Shown: positions 1 to 13,311, counted from the first letter of the stretch. The stretch: DNA of 64,000 nucleotides from Lingula anatina (GCF_001039355.2 NW_019775442.1:341503-405502), one strand, 5' to 3'. Notes: generated from the sequence alone by a model not told the origin. Made by a program: numbers and translations.

Positions 1-943
1 TTTTTTCCTGATGTTCAACAGGGAGACTCGACTGCCATTCGAGGTAAATATACTGACAGTCAATGAAAACACATCAGAAAACTTTCTTGTACTTTTTTGA
101 CAAGAATCAATTCCAACCATATAAATGAGTACATATTCACTTGTTTGGTCATAAGAGAGTGGGCTGACCACGCGGATGTTTGAAATTTCCGCTTCAGTGA
201 TTTTGTGATCAGCTGTCACAAAATCATGTGTTTTTCCTGTCTCATGATTGGTGTGAATTAATCAGGTTCAATATATGGTGATGAATTAAGCCTATTTAAG
301 GTTGTCACAAAATCCAGTATGACACATGACAAAAAAAGTTCAGTGTTGCCATGTCTGACACGGGCCCTGGGGATGCTGGAGGCTGGGCGGAACCAAACAG
401 ATTCGATCACGTGACCGTGCATTTTAATGATCTTTTCTGACCTTTATTTCACCTTGTGTGACTGAATAATGGGTCACATTTCACACAAAAACTGTTATTT
501 TCTTAAAGCAATAATAACTCTTCCTTTGAGATTCAAAATTCTGTAAGAAATACATTGTAAACAATGCACGGAAATATATTCTATTGCATTTTACCACTAA
601 AATGGCCGTTATTGTATTAAAACTAAAATTTGAGCAGACTAAGGCCAGAGCTACATGTATGTTCAACTCATGTCATGATGACAAGGAATAAGCTAGCGGA
701 CCCAAAAGTAATTACTTTGGGAATATTTGGGATTAAAACACTCCAATTATTCGATACTCAACTATTTAAATAGAGAATGTGTTAATTGTGTTTCTTTCGC
801 AAAGGGAAAGTAGTTTTAAAACATTTATTGATACCACACCTTTTCATCACTAAGCTTACCAATACTTGCTACCAGTATATTGTTGCAGCTCATTTCTCAG
901 TGGATTCTCATGCAAGTGTTAATTTGCCTTTTTTTTCTGATAG
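1..943. other. No supported gene
   Basis: AT-rich sequence upstream of the first recognisable transposase exon. Exons for the N-terminal helix-turn-helix of that transposase would be expected here or before the window, but I could not identify them. The short open frames have no recognisable motif. Confidence 0.5.
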
Positions 944-2081
944 GGTATCTGTTCACCACGCTGCTGTTAAGAGGTTAAGAAAGAAACTTGGATGGATCAA
1001 GACAAAGAAAGGCTACTGCCGACTTGTGAGGCATGCAAACAGACCCAAGAGGGTAGACTTCTGTCGACGGGCCATGGTAGTTGATAACACGTTCAACGAT
1101 GTGGTCTTTACTGGTTTGTAGGACTTTATAACTTTTTAACACAAATTGTATAATTACATTCACATGTTAACTGGTAACATTTCATTTCAATACACAATCG
1201 TTTAAGTTGCTTACGGTCACTCGGCATGGTCGGTGCACTAGTATACCCAGTACCAGTAGGTTTATAATGCTACACATGGAATTATTAAAAATCATTTACT
1301 TTTTTTCAGACAAGTGCACTGTTCAGATGGACTCTAATGGAAGATACATTTTTCGAAGAGTGGTGCAAGATGCAGATGGTAATGACATCAGTGAGCCTCC
1401 TTCCTTACGACCGAGACCTAAACATGCATATAAAATTCATGTTTGGGCAGGTAAGTTGCAAACCTGAGCACTGTTGTGAAAAGAGCAGTGGCTTTGAAAA
1501 GCTGAATGTCAGTAGAAGAAAGCCTGTAAAATTTAACTTCATCATGAAACTTCATTTGTGTACGTTCTGTCATATGTAGAGCTATGTTTTTAGCATTTTT
1601 TGTACAGTGATATTATTGTGTTTCAATCATGCTTAACAGCCCAACTGTTAACAAGGAACCAAGTTGAAATATACTGTACATGTGTTGGTATTTTGCAGGT
1701 ATATCCAAGAGGGGAGCCACTAAAATTGCTCTTTTCACTGGTACGATGGACAGCGTGAGGTACCAGGACATTTTAGAAGCTGCCCTTTTGCCATTCATCA
1801 GAGAAAGGTAAGGGCAAAATCATAAATTAGGTAGCCTATTTGACAACAAATCTTTGTACCACTCATGTTTCGACAATATCTTAGCCCTGGCTTGCATTCT
1901 TTTAGGTTCCCACTAGGCCATCGCTTCTTGCAGCATAACGCACCAATGCATACCAGTCGAGCTACCATGCATCAACTGGTTCCGGACTCCACCAGAGAGT
2001 CCGGACCTCAACCCAATTGGACTCATGTGGGCTCATGTGATACGTCATGAGGGTAGAGCTGCAGGCTATGTAATTAGATAA
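944..2081 (+). pseudogene. Intron-containing Tc1/IS630-type (DDE_3) transposase, broken
   Basis: Four exon-like blocks join in consistent phase through GT-AG introns: 944-1113, 1310-1450, 1699-1807 and 1906-2081. Together they encode the catalytic half of a DDE_3-type transposase. Recognisable pieces are KKLGWIKTKKGYCRL, VVFTDKCTVQ (first acidic residue), LRPRPKHAYKIHVWAGIS and, in another frame, TPPESPDLNPI before the final stop. Tc1-type enzymes cut and paste DNA with a DDE/D triad. Here only the first aspartate remains: the usual QDND block reads QHNA, and the glutamate after NPI is glycine. A frameshift near 1970-1976 separates the second and third catalytic blocks, with loss of the short segment between them. 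The helix-turn-helix exons are not seen. It is therefore catalytically dead. The regular introns suggest an intron-bearing transposon family or an old host copy rather than a simple element. Confidence 0.75.
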
Positions 2082-2188
2082 ATTATAAGGTTTGAAAATA
2101 AGGCTTTTGTAAATATGTACATAACTATTTATGATTTCCGAATTTTCCAATATTTTGTTTGTTCATATTTATTATTTTTCAATGTAAA

Positions 2189-2316
2189 TATTTTGTAAAT
2201 ATGTTTGAAATAATTTTATATATTTTGTAAATATGTTTTGAATAATTTTGTATATTTTGTAAATATGTTTTAAATAATTTTGTATATTTTGTAAATATGT
2301 TTTGAAAGTTTTTTTG
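2189..2316. repeat. 32-bp tandem repeat, four copies
   Basis: The phrase TATTTTGTAAATATGTTT starts at 2189, 2221, 2253 and 2285, an exact 32-bp period. The intervening AATAATTTTGTA-type segment varies slightly. It is an AT-rich minisatellite just downstream of the transposase relic. Confidence 0.9.
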
Positions 2317-4140
2317 TTGTTTGTATTGTGTTTGATGTATGTATATTAGCCTGTTTTGCTGTAGCGTAGGTAGTTTAGCTGTAACGTAGGTATGGGTAAT
2401 CTCACAATATATTTTTAATGATAAAGGTAATGTGACATTACCGAAACCCATTAACACTTAGTCATCCAATGCGGTGTGTCAGAAGGCTTGTAACACAACC
2501 GTAAGGTGAGCGGCACATTTCAAAAATTTATACTTTACCACCGTTTGCAGTGGACTTTTTTTCATTTTAACTCCACAAATCCTTTATTGGGATTAGAGCT
2601 TAAATGTCGCTTGTGTTATTAATCAGGCAATGCAAGGGCTTTGCAACCTGAGGGGTCCCTCTGATCTACTGTGCACATGTTTCATTCCACATTTTAATAG
2701 TTTATAGATAGGTAGGCGTAATCAGCAAAAGAGAGAGAGAGAGATCATAAATTTTGTAAATGAAGCTCACATACAGATCAGTACATGTCCCACTTACTTA
2801 CAAATATGTTCACCTTGGTTAAGTCCTGTATACTATGTGCACCATATTCAAACTCTTCATTAAAGGTTTGTCTCAACACGATAATCATGTCTTAATTTCT
2901 CCTACTTTGCACATCATCGTATACCTAAGGCAATTCATCAAAAACAATTAACAATTAAAATTTAAAAAGATCTGTAAAGTTCTGAAATCGTTCCTGTTTC
3001 ATCATGTTTCTGATGTGATGAATACAGAGACCGTAGTGACCATGTCAAGTAGAAACATTGTATTAAACACGGGGCACATTAGCTCCAAAAAAAAAATTTA
3101 AATCTCTGTTAAATGTGGTGGTGTGTTGACAACCTTTAACGATGTTATAAGTACCAGCATAGCTAATGACCACGCAACAATGCAGTTAATCAGATTTACG
3201 TATTGTATCAATTTTGCTGTCTACAACATGACGTGAAAGCAGTTGAAAAATCAGTGGATCTGCTCTTAAAGACGCCTTGTCAAATTTATTAAATTGCATG
3301 ATAACACCTTTCCATTATTCGAGGCAATAACACCTACGAAAATGGATAACTCCGAAGTAAATAAGTATTATGAAATAAGGGTCCACAGAAAAACCGATGT
3401 TTGAGAAATTCATTTTAGAATCCACTAAAAATAATCATCCCATCAAATTCATTAAGCCCAGTCCCCGATTTTAAGAAGGGAACAAGCATCCAAGAGAACA
3501 CGGTGGGGATGTGGGTATTCAGCCTAAAGCACGGTGCAATACCCCGATGTTAAAAGGTGTTCATTAAGTCAGATTATAGTGCGCATCAATTAACACCCTG
3601 CCGCGCTTGGCGAGGATGAATTCCCGTCTCCAAGGATCGCCCGTACAATAATTTACATATGCGCTCCTCCCCCTGTGCACTTAGGCCCTGTATGAGTCCA
3701 TGTCGCTATTGTTTGCTACCCGCACAGGCTTTTGTCATTTATCAAAACAACCCATTGTTTCTCAGGGGGCGTGAGTACAGAGTAAATACGTACATAGAAA
3801 ATGCACGTTCGGATTGTTGCGCGAATTATGAGCACAACCAGTATCTGGCCAGACCTTGTGGACTGTTGGCTATATTTTGGCATAAAAATATAGCCCAAGC
3901 CCCCTTAAATATGAAATGCATCTCTGCTTTTATGATCATAGGGAAAGTGAAGTTTGACCTTGTCTACCATTGTATTGCTGGCATATTATATACAAATGAA
4001 ATTCTTATATTTCACCAAAACAATAATCAATGTATTGGTGCCATAAGATATGGATTAATTTGAATTAATTGTTTATTAAAATAAACAAAATTTGATTTTG
4101 TTCATTTTTTATCATTAATTTCTGATTTTGAAGTTAAAAG
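2317..4140. other. No supported gene
   Basis: AT-rich intergenic sequence with a short GA run near 2732-2745. The 134-residue open frame at 3659-4063 has no motif and no plausible splice context, so I leave it out. Confidence 0.5.
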
Positions 4141-5567
4141 ACACAGAGGAAGAAGTGACATTGCCAAGCAAATTAAAGTGGACTGCAATCAGCAGGTGGA
4201 ATTCCAACAGCAGCAGCTCACAGAGTTACTGAGGAGAGGGTATGTATGTTGGACTTGCATGTTCAATTTCCACTCAATATGCTATTTCTTAAGTTTTTTG
4301 CCCATTAAAGGTTACAAGGTAGCTGTTAACATTGAGCAATATTTTGTTTCACACAAGTCTGTTTTATAAAACAAGACACCACATGTAATCCTTTCATAAA
4401 CATATTACAACATAATTGAGTATACTGTATTTGTTAAAAAGTGTCATCAGAATAGTGATGGCAGCAGCTGCAGTATTGTAATTTCTGATGGTTTTCATTT
4501 ATCCTGCTGGCTTTGTGCACAGTATAACTTTATAAGCAAAATCTTGAACTTTGCTTCTCCCATTTATAGCAAAACACCCTTTTGAATACAGTTTCTATAA
4601 ACTATGTATTTTCAGTACATGGAGAAAGTTGAAAAGTCGCAAGCAAAGTACAAGAGATAGTTTGAGGCAAAGAAAGGAAAGAATGTAGTAGTATTTCAAT
4701 TAGAAAGGAGAATGAAAGTTCTGAAGAAAAACTAGTGGCAAGCTAGAGACAGATTGGATTGGATCATACAGGTAAATCATAATCATCATCCACTTGTTCA
4801 CTTATACTATGCATATATGTATGTTACATTTCACACAATTTTGATTAAAATTAAATACAAAGGAAGAACAGCTGTTCATTTTATCCAAATATGGATATTC
4901 CTGGGGTAAACAATGATTTTTTTTTATTAATCAATTGTTAATGACTCCATTCTGACATTCATAGTTAGTCCATGTGTTTTTTTGAAATAATCATATGAAA
5001 GTTCATCTCTCCTTATGGGAAAACAGATTCCAGAATAATTGCGATAACTGCTGTTTCCATGGTAAAATAGAATTTATTATAATTCTATGAGTTTTTACAA
5101 TGTTTTTATTGTGAAATATTAATCTCATACAAAAAGTTATCTCTTTATTTTGACTTAACAATTAAAGATGCAGATATGAGTACAGATATTAGTGCTATAT
5201 TGGATGCAGAATAGAATGTTGATTGCAATTCAGCATGTCAAAATATGCATTATCTGTTGCATATTGTAATGTAATTAACATAATTAACATATCTCCCACA
5301 ATGCATTGTTCCTTCTCTACCAGTTAGCCAACATGCCCACATGTGGCTGGATGTTATGTAGTAAATGAGTTATAAAAAAAGTAAACTTAAGTTACATAAC
5401 AACAGAAAACTACGACATTATCAAAGTTCTATAGTACATCTGTGGCCTGTTTGCATACATTTCTCATAATACATGTAATACTTCTAGGGTAAAAAGAATA
5501 GACCAGAAGAAGAATGTAAATTGAAGACTCTGGAAGGGAAAGAGCTTAAAACCAAATTTCAGGGAAG
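4141..5567 (+). pseudogene. Possible decayed multi-exon coiled-coil gene
   Basis: Three blocks look like exons. About 4141-4240 is rich in Q/R/E (VEFQQQQLTELLRR) and ends at GG|GTATGT. 4616-4771 lies between TTTTCAG and G|GTAAAT and reads YMEKVEKSQAKYKR, then a TAG, then more K/R/E-rich residues and a second TAG. 5488-5567 lies between TTCTAG and G|GTGAGT and reads RPEEECKLKTLEGKELKT. The composition would suit a coiled-coil or F-BAR-like helical segment, but the homology is not secure. The two in-frame stops in the middle block argue for a pseudogene, or for chance. A MITE copy sits in the second intron. Confidence is low. Confidence 0.25.
4860..5155 (+). mobile_element. MITE family 1, diverged copy
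   Basis: This aligns along its length with the better copy at 6791-7141. Shared stretches include GGGGTAAACA, AATTGTTAATGACTCCAT, CAGAATAATTGCGATAACTG and ACAATGTTTTTATTGTGAAA, in the same order and orientation. Its ends have decayed from the terminal AAAGGGATAATAACTC repeat. Confidence 0.7.
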
Positions 5568-6790
5568 GTGAGTTATTCCATGCATGATTCTAGCATCAAA
5601 GGAAAAAGCTAGGCTAAGTTTACTGATGCAATTTAAGTAAAGCTACATTCCTGCTTGCAAGAATTTATAAATAGAATGCCTTTCACTAAATCATATGGTA
5701 ACTAATTGTTTTAACATTAAAATTGCTTCTTAGTATACTGAAAATATTAGCCAAACAGTTTCATGTTAGGATATTGCATGTAGGTTTTACTGTACATTGC
5801 TTGGTTATGGTAATACAACAAATGAGTAGTTAGAGAATTCACACCCTGCCCCCTAACAATTTTTATAGTGTACCAACATAACCAATTGTTTTGTCCTTTT
5901 CAGAGGTTTGGAAAACACCATGATCAGGCCAAAGTGTTTTTTTTTTTTTTTTCGTTTAGATTTTTGAGGTTTTAAATGGTCAAGACCACACTCTTATGTG
6001 ATTTAGAGATTTCATTTTTGTCTGTTTGTAGCTTTAAATTTATATCAGAAAATTCAGATATTACTTTTGCATTGTAAGCAATGTTAAAATTGTGTTATAG
6101 GTCCAACAGAGTTGGCTACAACTCCTATTATCACAGGAATCCTGCAGATGTATTGATATGTGGATTATAATAATTGTATGTCTAGTGTGAAAAATATTTT
6201 AGTTTTCAAAACTTACATTATTTTACCTAGAACCAATAAACACAGTAGTTAATTTTCACTTGGAAAATAAGTTCACTGTGAGGTTTTAAAGCCAAACTGT
6301 CTGGGATTTGACATGCATAGATTCTCTACAGTCACATGTGCATTCAACCATTTGCAATGTGGTTCCTGTCTACTTGTCTATCATATACTTCATTTGGTAC
6401 AATTGCTGCAAATATATGCAATTCAGCACAGGCTAATTTGTATATTTATGACCTATATGGAATGTAACTGCTGAAAGGAATTTATACATGGAATGGATTT
6501 GAATACTTTTTTTGACAATCGTACCAGTGCAAAGGATATTATGGACAATATTATGGACAATATGAACTATATAACCATTGCTGTATGGAAATCTTTTGAG
6601 ACTGATCACTCTGTACCAAGGACAGCATAAACAGAGACTGAATACAACAAACCACTAGTACCAAACCAAAGGACTTAATAAACATTTGCCTTGATCTTGC
6701 TTTACACGAGCAGGTGCATCAATAGGTTTTCAAATTTGTTTGATATCAGTTTTGGATGTCATCTGTCTGTTAGATTGCTTGTGTTCAATT
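5568..6790. other. No supported gene
   Basis: AT-rich sequence. Acceptor-like TTTTCAG near 5904 and TTATAG near 6100 could continue the doubtful exon series upstream, but the frames that follow are short and unrecognisable. Poly-T lies at 5937-5952. Confidence 0.4.
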
Positions 6791-7141
6791 TAAAGGGATA
6801 ATAACTCTTCTTTTTGGCCAAAAAATTAATTTTCCAGGAGTAAACAAAAAATTTTCCAATACTTACCAATGGTTAATGAATCCATTTTTACATTCAAAGT
6901 TAGTATCTGTTTTTGTTTTTTTTTCTAAAAAGTTTGCTTTTTTGTTAAAATCTCTTAAGAGATTATAACATAGCATAGCCATCAATAGAGGTCACGTGAT
7001 CTGAAGACAAGCTCAGATATCAGAATAATAGCTATAACTGCCGTTTTTGTGGTGCAGCAGAATTATATATATTTCCATGAGTTGTTCACAATGTTTTTAT
7101 TGTGAAATATAGATCTCATACAAAGAGTTATTATCCCTTTA
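6791..7141. mobile_element. MITE family 1, copy with both ends
   Basis: An element of about 350 bp bounded by inverted AAAGGGATAATAACTCTT (left, 6793-6810) and its complement (right, 7122-7139). There is no coding capacity. Two diverged relatives lie at 4860-5155 and 41655-41860. This terminus resembles one I associate with molluscan non-autonomous elements, from memory and not searched. Confidence 0.8.
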
Positions 7142-9270
7142 ATGTAAATTGGATATAGTTCATTCCTGAACAACTACATGTAATTCCAACATGTAGACAT
7201 TGTTTTTTGTGATACCCAAAAGAAAAATTTTTGCACAATAAATTTTTGTAAATCAACCCTTTCTTTAATCTTGGAAATTTTAATGTTTACCATTGTAGTG
7301 ACAATGCATGTAGAGTACCTGGTGTGCAAGTGTTTAAAACACTTGGTTTTTCAATGGAAGTGTGCAGAAAGTGTCCAATAAACTTTGGAGTCTGCAGAAA
7401 GTGTGCAGAAAACTTAATTTTTTTATCAGGAGTGTACAGGAAACAAAGACAAATTAATATTTTTAAAGATACTAAACTGTTCAGTTCTCAGAAAATGCGT
7501 TATATGTACATTTTATAGAAAAACAAACTATGTAAAACTATGCTTCAGCATGCATTACCCCCCTCGGACATCACTGAACCATTGTTAAGGGTGTCAAACA
7601 TAGCGATATTTTAAGCCTTTCTGGCATTAACCTTACTCTCGACAGTGTACTAGAAGTAATGGACAATTCAATAAGTGTCCCTCCTTCAGTTAATATGTAG
7701 TCCTTTTGTTCATCGGTACCAAAAAAGGGACGGATTTTCATAGTGATTTTTAGTAAGGCCTATGTCTCTAGTGTCCAAATATGTGTGATGGCCGCCTCAT
7801 ACTGGTAGATTTTTGTGTGCTTTCACCCTTTATATAACCCCACCCCTAAAACAGCAAGGACTTTTTTTCAGATAGGGGTAGGGGAGATAAAAAGCGTACT
7901 ATATCTATATGGTGACAGATATATCAATAAACTGTATATCCTTATGAAGGCAAGGGGCGGGACCATTTATTTCGAAAGCCATGAATGCAACAGACATTGA
8001 ATGACAGTAATTTTATTAAATATGTGCATCTATATACATGTAGATGAACTTAATATTAGAAATTGCTTTCAGTCAAAGCAAATATAACCTGAAATTATGA
8101 ACCTCTAATTTGAAAAGGGAGTTAGAGATTTATGGTTAAAACAGAAATCGCATAAAAGCACTTTCCAGGAACGCGTTAGCAGCGGCTTTTAACAAAACTG
8201 GCATAGTAAAATTGAGTAGGCGTTTGAGCTACGAACCTTTAATTAATTAATAAAATGTATTTAAAAAGAAAAATATCTGGATGTTGTAATGGCTGATGGA
8301 AACAGAAAAATCCTAAGTCGTTTTCGCGTTTACGCATCTTAACTTTTCATTGATACAGGTTGATACACAAACATTTAGGCCTATCCTCATTGGTGTCACA
8401 ATGAAATTCATAGAAACAAGCACGTCTTTGCTGCGCCGTTTATATCCTAGGACCGAGACACCAGTCAATTAATGCACAGCTTCATGTGCGAATTTTTTAT
8501 TTATAATTTTTTCTGAATGGTTATCCCCACTCCTCACTAATATTCTGCCTCCTAGGCTCTGTTGATTTCGCTTTTTTAATCGTTTGGTCAAGATGAGAGT
8601 GGTCAAGTTGGTCAAGTTTTTATGATGTCTATAGTTTTAGGCATTGCAGTTCTACTAGTTTTAAAACAAAGTAAACGATGTAAAGGGACTCGTTTGCATA
8701 ACTCAGTAAACTGATAGTTATGTGATGTTTTTATTTTTTCTTATGAAGCACACTTGGGTCCCTGTGTACCGCTGCATAAATAAAAATGTTAGATATACAT
8801 GCACAAACCTTAGTCGCCACAACTCTGTACAATATAGGACATCATGTTTTAATTGGGATGTGTTGATTTTAATAACCTTATTCATTTGAGATGAAAGTCT
8901 ATGGACAAAACAAAATGGCTTGTTTGTGCAATAACCTGATGGTAACGTTTTAGATTGGGGGGAAAACGCATTGTGTCTTCTCTAACACAATCCCACGGCC
9001 GTAACACTATTATGTAACCAGCTGAGCATTTTGGTGAGAGGTATTCAGATAGGACCAAGGTCAGGAGGAAGAGGAAGAGGTTTCATATGCCACATTGCCA
9101 CAGTTTCCACACGTAGACTGAAATTTTGGCACTGAGAACTGCTGTAGTTTGTTGTAAGTACTGTATAGATTATATAAGACAACACTGATCGTTTTATGAT
9201 GACGATATTTTATTAAAAAGTATGCATTTCCCACTTCAGGCGCAATGGCACTTGGGTATATTTCATTAAA
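7142..9270. other. No supported gene
   Basis: AT-rich sequence with scattered short open frames and no recognisable domain, RNA gene or repeat structure on inspection. Confidence 0.5.
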
Positions 9271-10475
9271 ATGAATGCCAAAATGAGCTTGAAAAGTCAA
9301 ATAGCTTTTTCTGTTGCTTTTTCCAGAAGTAAAGTATTTGCCCATAAAGAAGTGAGAAGATTATTCCAATCATCAAAAGGTCTGAACGCATTACCCCGTC
9401 TTAAACAAACCAAGACGACAAAGCAGGTAACTACCGGTATACTCTCAGCTCCCAGTGGGTGCCTTTTCTTCTATCGTCAGCGTGTTTTAAACTTAAAATT
9501 AAATGCCAACAAACCAGTATTTTCTAGAGAACTAGCCGCGACCAGGAAGACAAACGTATATTTGCTAGGCGCCGTCGACCTCCCTTGACTTCAATTTTCA
9601 TGATTCCATTTACATTCTGTCCTTGATATAACAATCTGAAAAAGAAATACCGACAAAGTATTTGATTTTAAAAAGAAAGTTGAGCTAAACATGCCATCGT
9701 TCGGATTACGAATTCATTCAAGATGGTGAATTGGAATAAATCTATTAATATAATCATTCATTTTCCGTAAATAAAAGCGAAGCGGTAATATTAAGCACAA
9801 TAAAATGCTAAACTCCTATCACACTACCCTGAAATGCAAAAAAAGTATAATGGCAAAAACGAGACAAAACCAAACAATTACTTCATCCTTGTGCTCTATA
9901 AACCACATGTTAATTGTCATTGACCAGTGTTTTATGTCATCTTACAGAACCGAGACAATTTAATATTTCTAACCCCGGTCCCCGCATTTACAAAATTATC
10001 ATTTCGTTCACTTTTAGGTGTTTTAAATGCTTTCTGTTAAATGTTAACATTTATCGACGTTAATTCTGCAAATATATAGAAGTCCAAGCACTGCACTGTT
10101 TTATAGATGATCTGCGTGGGTCTCCATCACAATACTCCTCGTAGAGGGATATGACTTTGCAAAGATAGTTAAATAATATAAAGATTAGTATGTTGACGTG
10201 TCACAGTGTGTACAGGACATGTAATAGTAATGATGTCGTTGTAAAGTGTCACTGTATATAGAACGTGTAGGTTCAATAGCCGAGTATATATCTAATTCTA
10301 TGATATGATTTTTATATATCTTACTACATACCGAAATTGATCACTGTAAAGAATATGATTCACTTTATCAAAGATATTTTTCTTGCATGTAGATTTCGTT
10401 AAATTTATTTCATTTTTCATTTAATTTCAGTACTTCGTGACCACTGTCTACGATGAAACTAGACGCACTCCCTGA
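9271..10475 (+). CDS. Possible two-exon gene, small basic protein
   Basis: Exon 1 (9271-9426, 52 codons) ends at a strong donor CAG|GTAACT. Exon 2 (10431-10475) follows a pyrimidine-rich tract and TTTCAG, and adds 14 residues and a TGA. Both junctions are phase 0, giving 66 residues. The N-terminal half is hydrophobic and arginine-poor, then becomes strongly basic (EVRRLFQSSKG, PRLKQTKTTK); the end reads YFVTTVYDETRRTP. A second in-frame ATG at 9283 is an alternative start. Size and charge would suit a small mitochondrial or ribosome-associated protein, but I recognise no family. An AATAAA near 10890 could serve as polyadenylation signal. Support rests only on splice signals and matching phase. 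Confidence 0.35.
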
Positions 10476-12980
10476 AAAGATTCGTGTTCGCCAGCGCCTG
10501 CACCCATGTCAACGTTGTCTTGCATGTCGAAGTTTGTTGTATAGTCAACTTGCAGGGTTGACATTTGATTTGGTTTGAAATGTAAAGTTTGCTTTGGTTT
10601 GTAATATTCTGCATCAAAACGTGTATCATATGAAGTGCAGCGTGTAACGAGTGATTTATTCATAAAAATTCTAATGAAATGGACTAAATCCAAGCGTCAA
10701 CCCTGCACGTCGCTGGTTTATTATTCTACATGTGTAAAAAGGTTGTATTACAGCAGTCTATCCGCACACTGTTTTCATTGTGATTTATTTATTTATTTTT
10801 CTTTATACCCATCAGTTCTCTAACCTGAAACGACACTTTTTAAGTTCTCCTAAAGCAAAAAAAGTGCCTTGCTTAAGTGATCTATAAAAATAAAACTAAT
10901 AATTGTAAAATTATCATTAAGTGATGTGCAGGTAGAGCACTGTGCTAGTACGACAGATTATATATTTTATTGTAAAATTTTGCGTGTGGGCAAATTTGTA
11001 ATAAGACACGAAAATGCATGTTTATGTATATTAAATTGGATACAAATATTGATGTTAATGAAGTTAAAATAAGTCGCCACTCCATTACGTAAAATGCATA
11101 CAGGAATTTTATTGTGGGTTCATCTGAAGAAATGAACGAGGTGTAAATTTATAAACTGAAAACGATGTTATCCAAATTATGACACTTAAGAATTAATGGA
11201 AGTATGAAATTGTAAAATGTGCTCAAGTTATTGCAGAATTGCCCACACGTATTGAAACGGGTCTTTCTAAAACTGAATATGCGGTTATGACGCATGCTAA
11301 GAATAAACTTCCTTTGGTTTCCGGTGTTTTGATATACTAATGGTGTGTCTGATCAGCGATGGACTCATAGTTTTATTGCTGGGAGGGGGTAGAAATGTTT
11401 CTGTTTTCAGGAAATCAAACCACGGGTTGGGGTAGTTTTTTTTTCGAAATTAATATGTTTATGTTGTAAAAGAAGGAAAATTAACTTTTTATCTCCATTA
11501 CAAAGCGAAAATGTTCACAAAGAGAAACGGTAAATAGTAGAAAGTGTTTCATTTTGGCAACTTTTGTCAATTAAAACTTATATGTAGGACTGGCATTTAT
11601 TGCATCTTTTACAACTTGAAATTTGAAAAATCCATATCAAATCCTTATCGAAAACTTCAACTGTCGCAAAGCTGTTTTGGGGGCATTTCCTAGCTAAACG
11701 AACTTTTGTAGACTGTCAACGTTTGTCAACCCTCTAAAAGCACGAAATTTATCAGTTATTTGCCAATTTACTGACGTATCTTCTAAAAAATCCATTTTTC
11801 TTTTGTGATTTTTTTTTCTAATAAAATATGAAAAATCAAAGTTCTATCAGAAAAATGGCACTTGATTGGTTAAAGTAAAAGTTTTACGCAAAATTAGAAG
11901 GTCAGTGTTTTATTTAATGTTGATCTTGTACTTGGTACTTTCTTAATTCTATATTTCGGTCGGGATCAAGGGGTGATTGAGAACAAAAGGCCTGATATAG
12001 TGCCAGTCCTGCACGTGCTGTTGGGTTATTTTTGCTGAGTGTTTCTTGATCACTGGACACCGGAGACCGTTGAATTTATTAGCATTTTCTGAGTTATTTT
12101 AAGTAAACTTGTTTTTCGAAAACCTTTTCAATTTTGTTTACATATTGTTCTTAAAAATGACTATGACTGGGATAAGGTTGTAAACTTACTATGTCTTCAA
12201 GCTGTTCTTGATTCGCACGACGCATAAATTTAAGTGTTCGCTCAAAATTATGCCACCTAAGTCCTATTTAAAGATTTACAGAGAAGAAAACTGGCGCAAA
12301 ATATAAGGAACATATCTCTTTATCTATAAGAAAAAGCACTCATCAAATTAACAATTGATTAATGTTTGACTGGCGTTTGGTGTTGTTTGCGATCATCAGC
12401 ATGGCGACATAGAGTAAGTTGTGGTGTCATGAGTGTGTACCCGCGTGCGGGGGGAACGCTTACATGAGATCATATGCATTTTGAATTTTCCATTTACACC
12501 ACCCATGAAATTGGATAAAAATGTCATCGGTAAAATTTTGGATCATTCAAGTATACAAATACACCAATGACAACGATAGTTGTAAAATACATCACGTCAA
12601 ATCTTCAACTTTCTCTTTTAAGTAACAGCGAAAACCTAAGAATTTCTTGTTCTGGTCAGTATTATGTCGTCTCGTATGTAGTGTTCTTGATCACTTTTTC
12701 AAAACCAAAACGATTGATCTTGAGCGACAATTTTCAAAATGCATAGAACCTTCAACACATTTATTTGTAGATAGTCGTATTTAAGCTTGATTTACATCTC
12801 GAAATGCCAAGTCGTTATGAAAATTTTTATGTAGAGTCAAAACGTAATGTATGGGTTTTGCATACATCTGTATAGTGGAATTGCTTGTATTTATTATAAT
12901 AAACGTACATAAAAGTTGTAATAGATGTAGTTTCAAAATGTGCATAATGTCATATGGTCATTCCTGACTTTCTTTTCTTC
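10476..12980. other. No supported gene
   Basis: AT-rich intergenic sequence. I saw no coherent exon series, transposon terminus or RNA gene. Confidence 0.5.
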
Positions 12981-13066
12981 AGCTCGACTCGAACCGTTGA
13001 CTATCAATCGGTCGCCTTCTTCTCTATCTTGGTCTGTCGCCTTACCCACTGAGCTACTGCCTCAGT
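12981..13066 (-). repeat. tRNA-like SINE head 1
   Basis: Read on the minus strand it contains TAGCTCAGTGGGTAAGGCG, an A-box-like D-arm, followed about 45 bp later by GGTTCGAGTC, a B-box-like T-arm. These are the internal RNA polymerase III promoter boxes of tRNAs. The spacing is slightly long and arm pairing is imperfect, so this is a tRNA-derived repeat rather than a functional tRNA gene. Confidence 0.6.
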
Positions 13067-13152
13067 TTGCTTTTCCTTCTTCGCACGATCCTCTTGTAGT
13101 TGTTCAAATTGTTTATTTGGTTTTATTTTTGCAAAAGGTAATTTGCTGGGAC

Positions 13153-13228
13153 CTAGAAGCGCCAGGAATCGAACTGGGGACCTTCTGTCTCAGAGGCAAG
13201 CGCGTTACCCACTTCTCTAAGTGTTCCC
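13153..13228 (-). repeat. tRNA-like SINE head 2
   Basis: The minus strand reads TTAGAGAAGTGGGTAACGCG (A-box-like), then CCAGTTCGATTCCTGG, a T-arm with B box and a CCAG/CTGG stem. It is the best tRNA-like structure of the three. It lies in the same orientation as its neighbours at 12981-13066 and 13312-13362. Confidence 0.65.
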
Positions 13229-13311
13229 ACCCACCCTCCCCGGGTAGACTTTCTTCTTATAGTAACCAAAGAAAATTTCTAATAGCACCTCTTTGTAATT
13301 CCAAAGTGCCC

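Noticed and set aside
3659-4063. 134-residue open frame
   Set aside because: Composition and lack of motifs fit a chance frame; no splice or repeat evidence.
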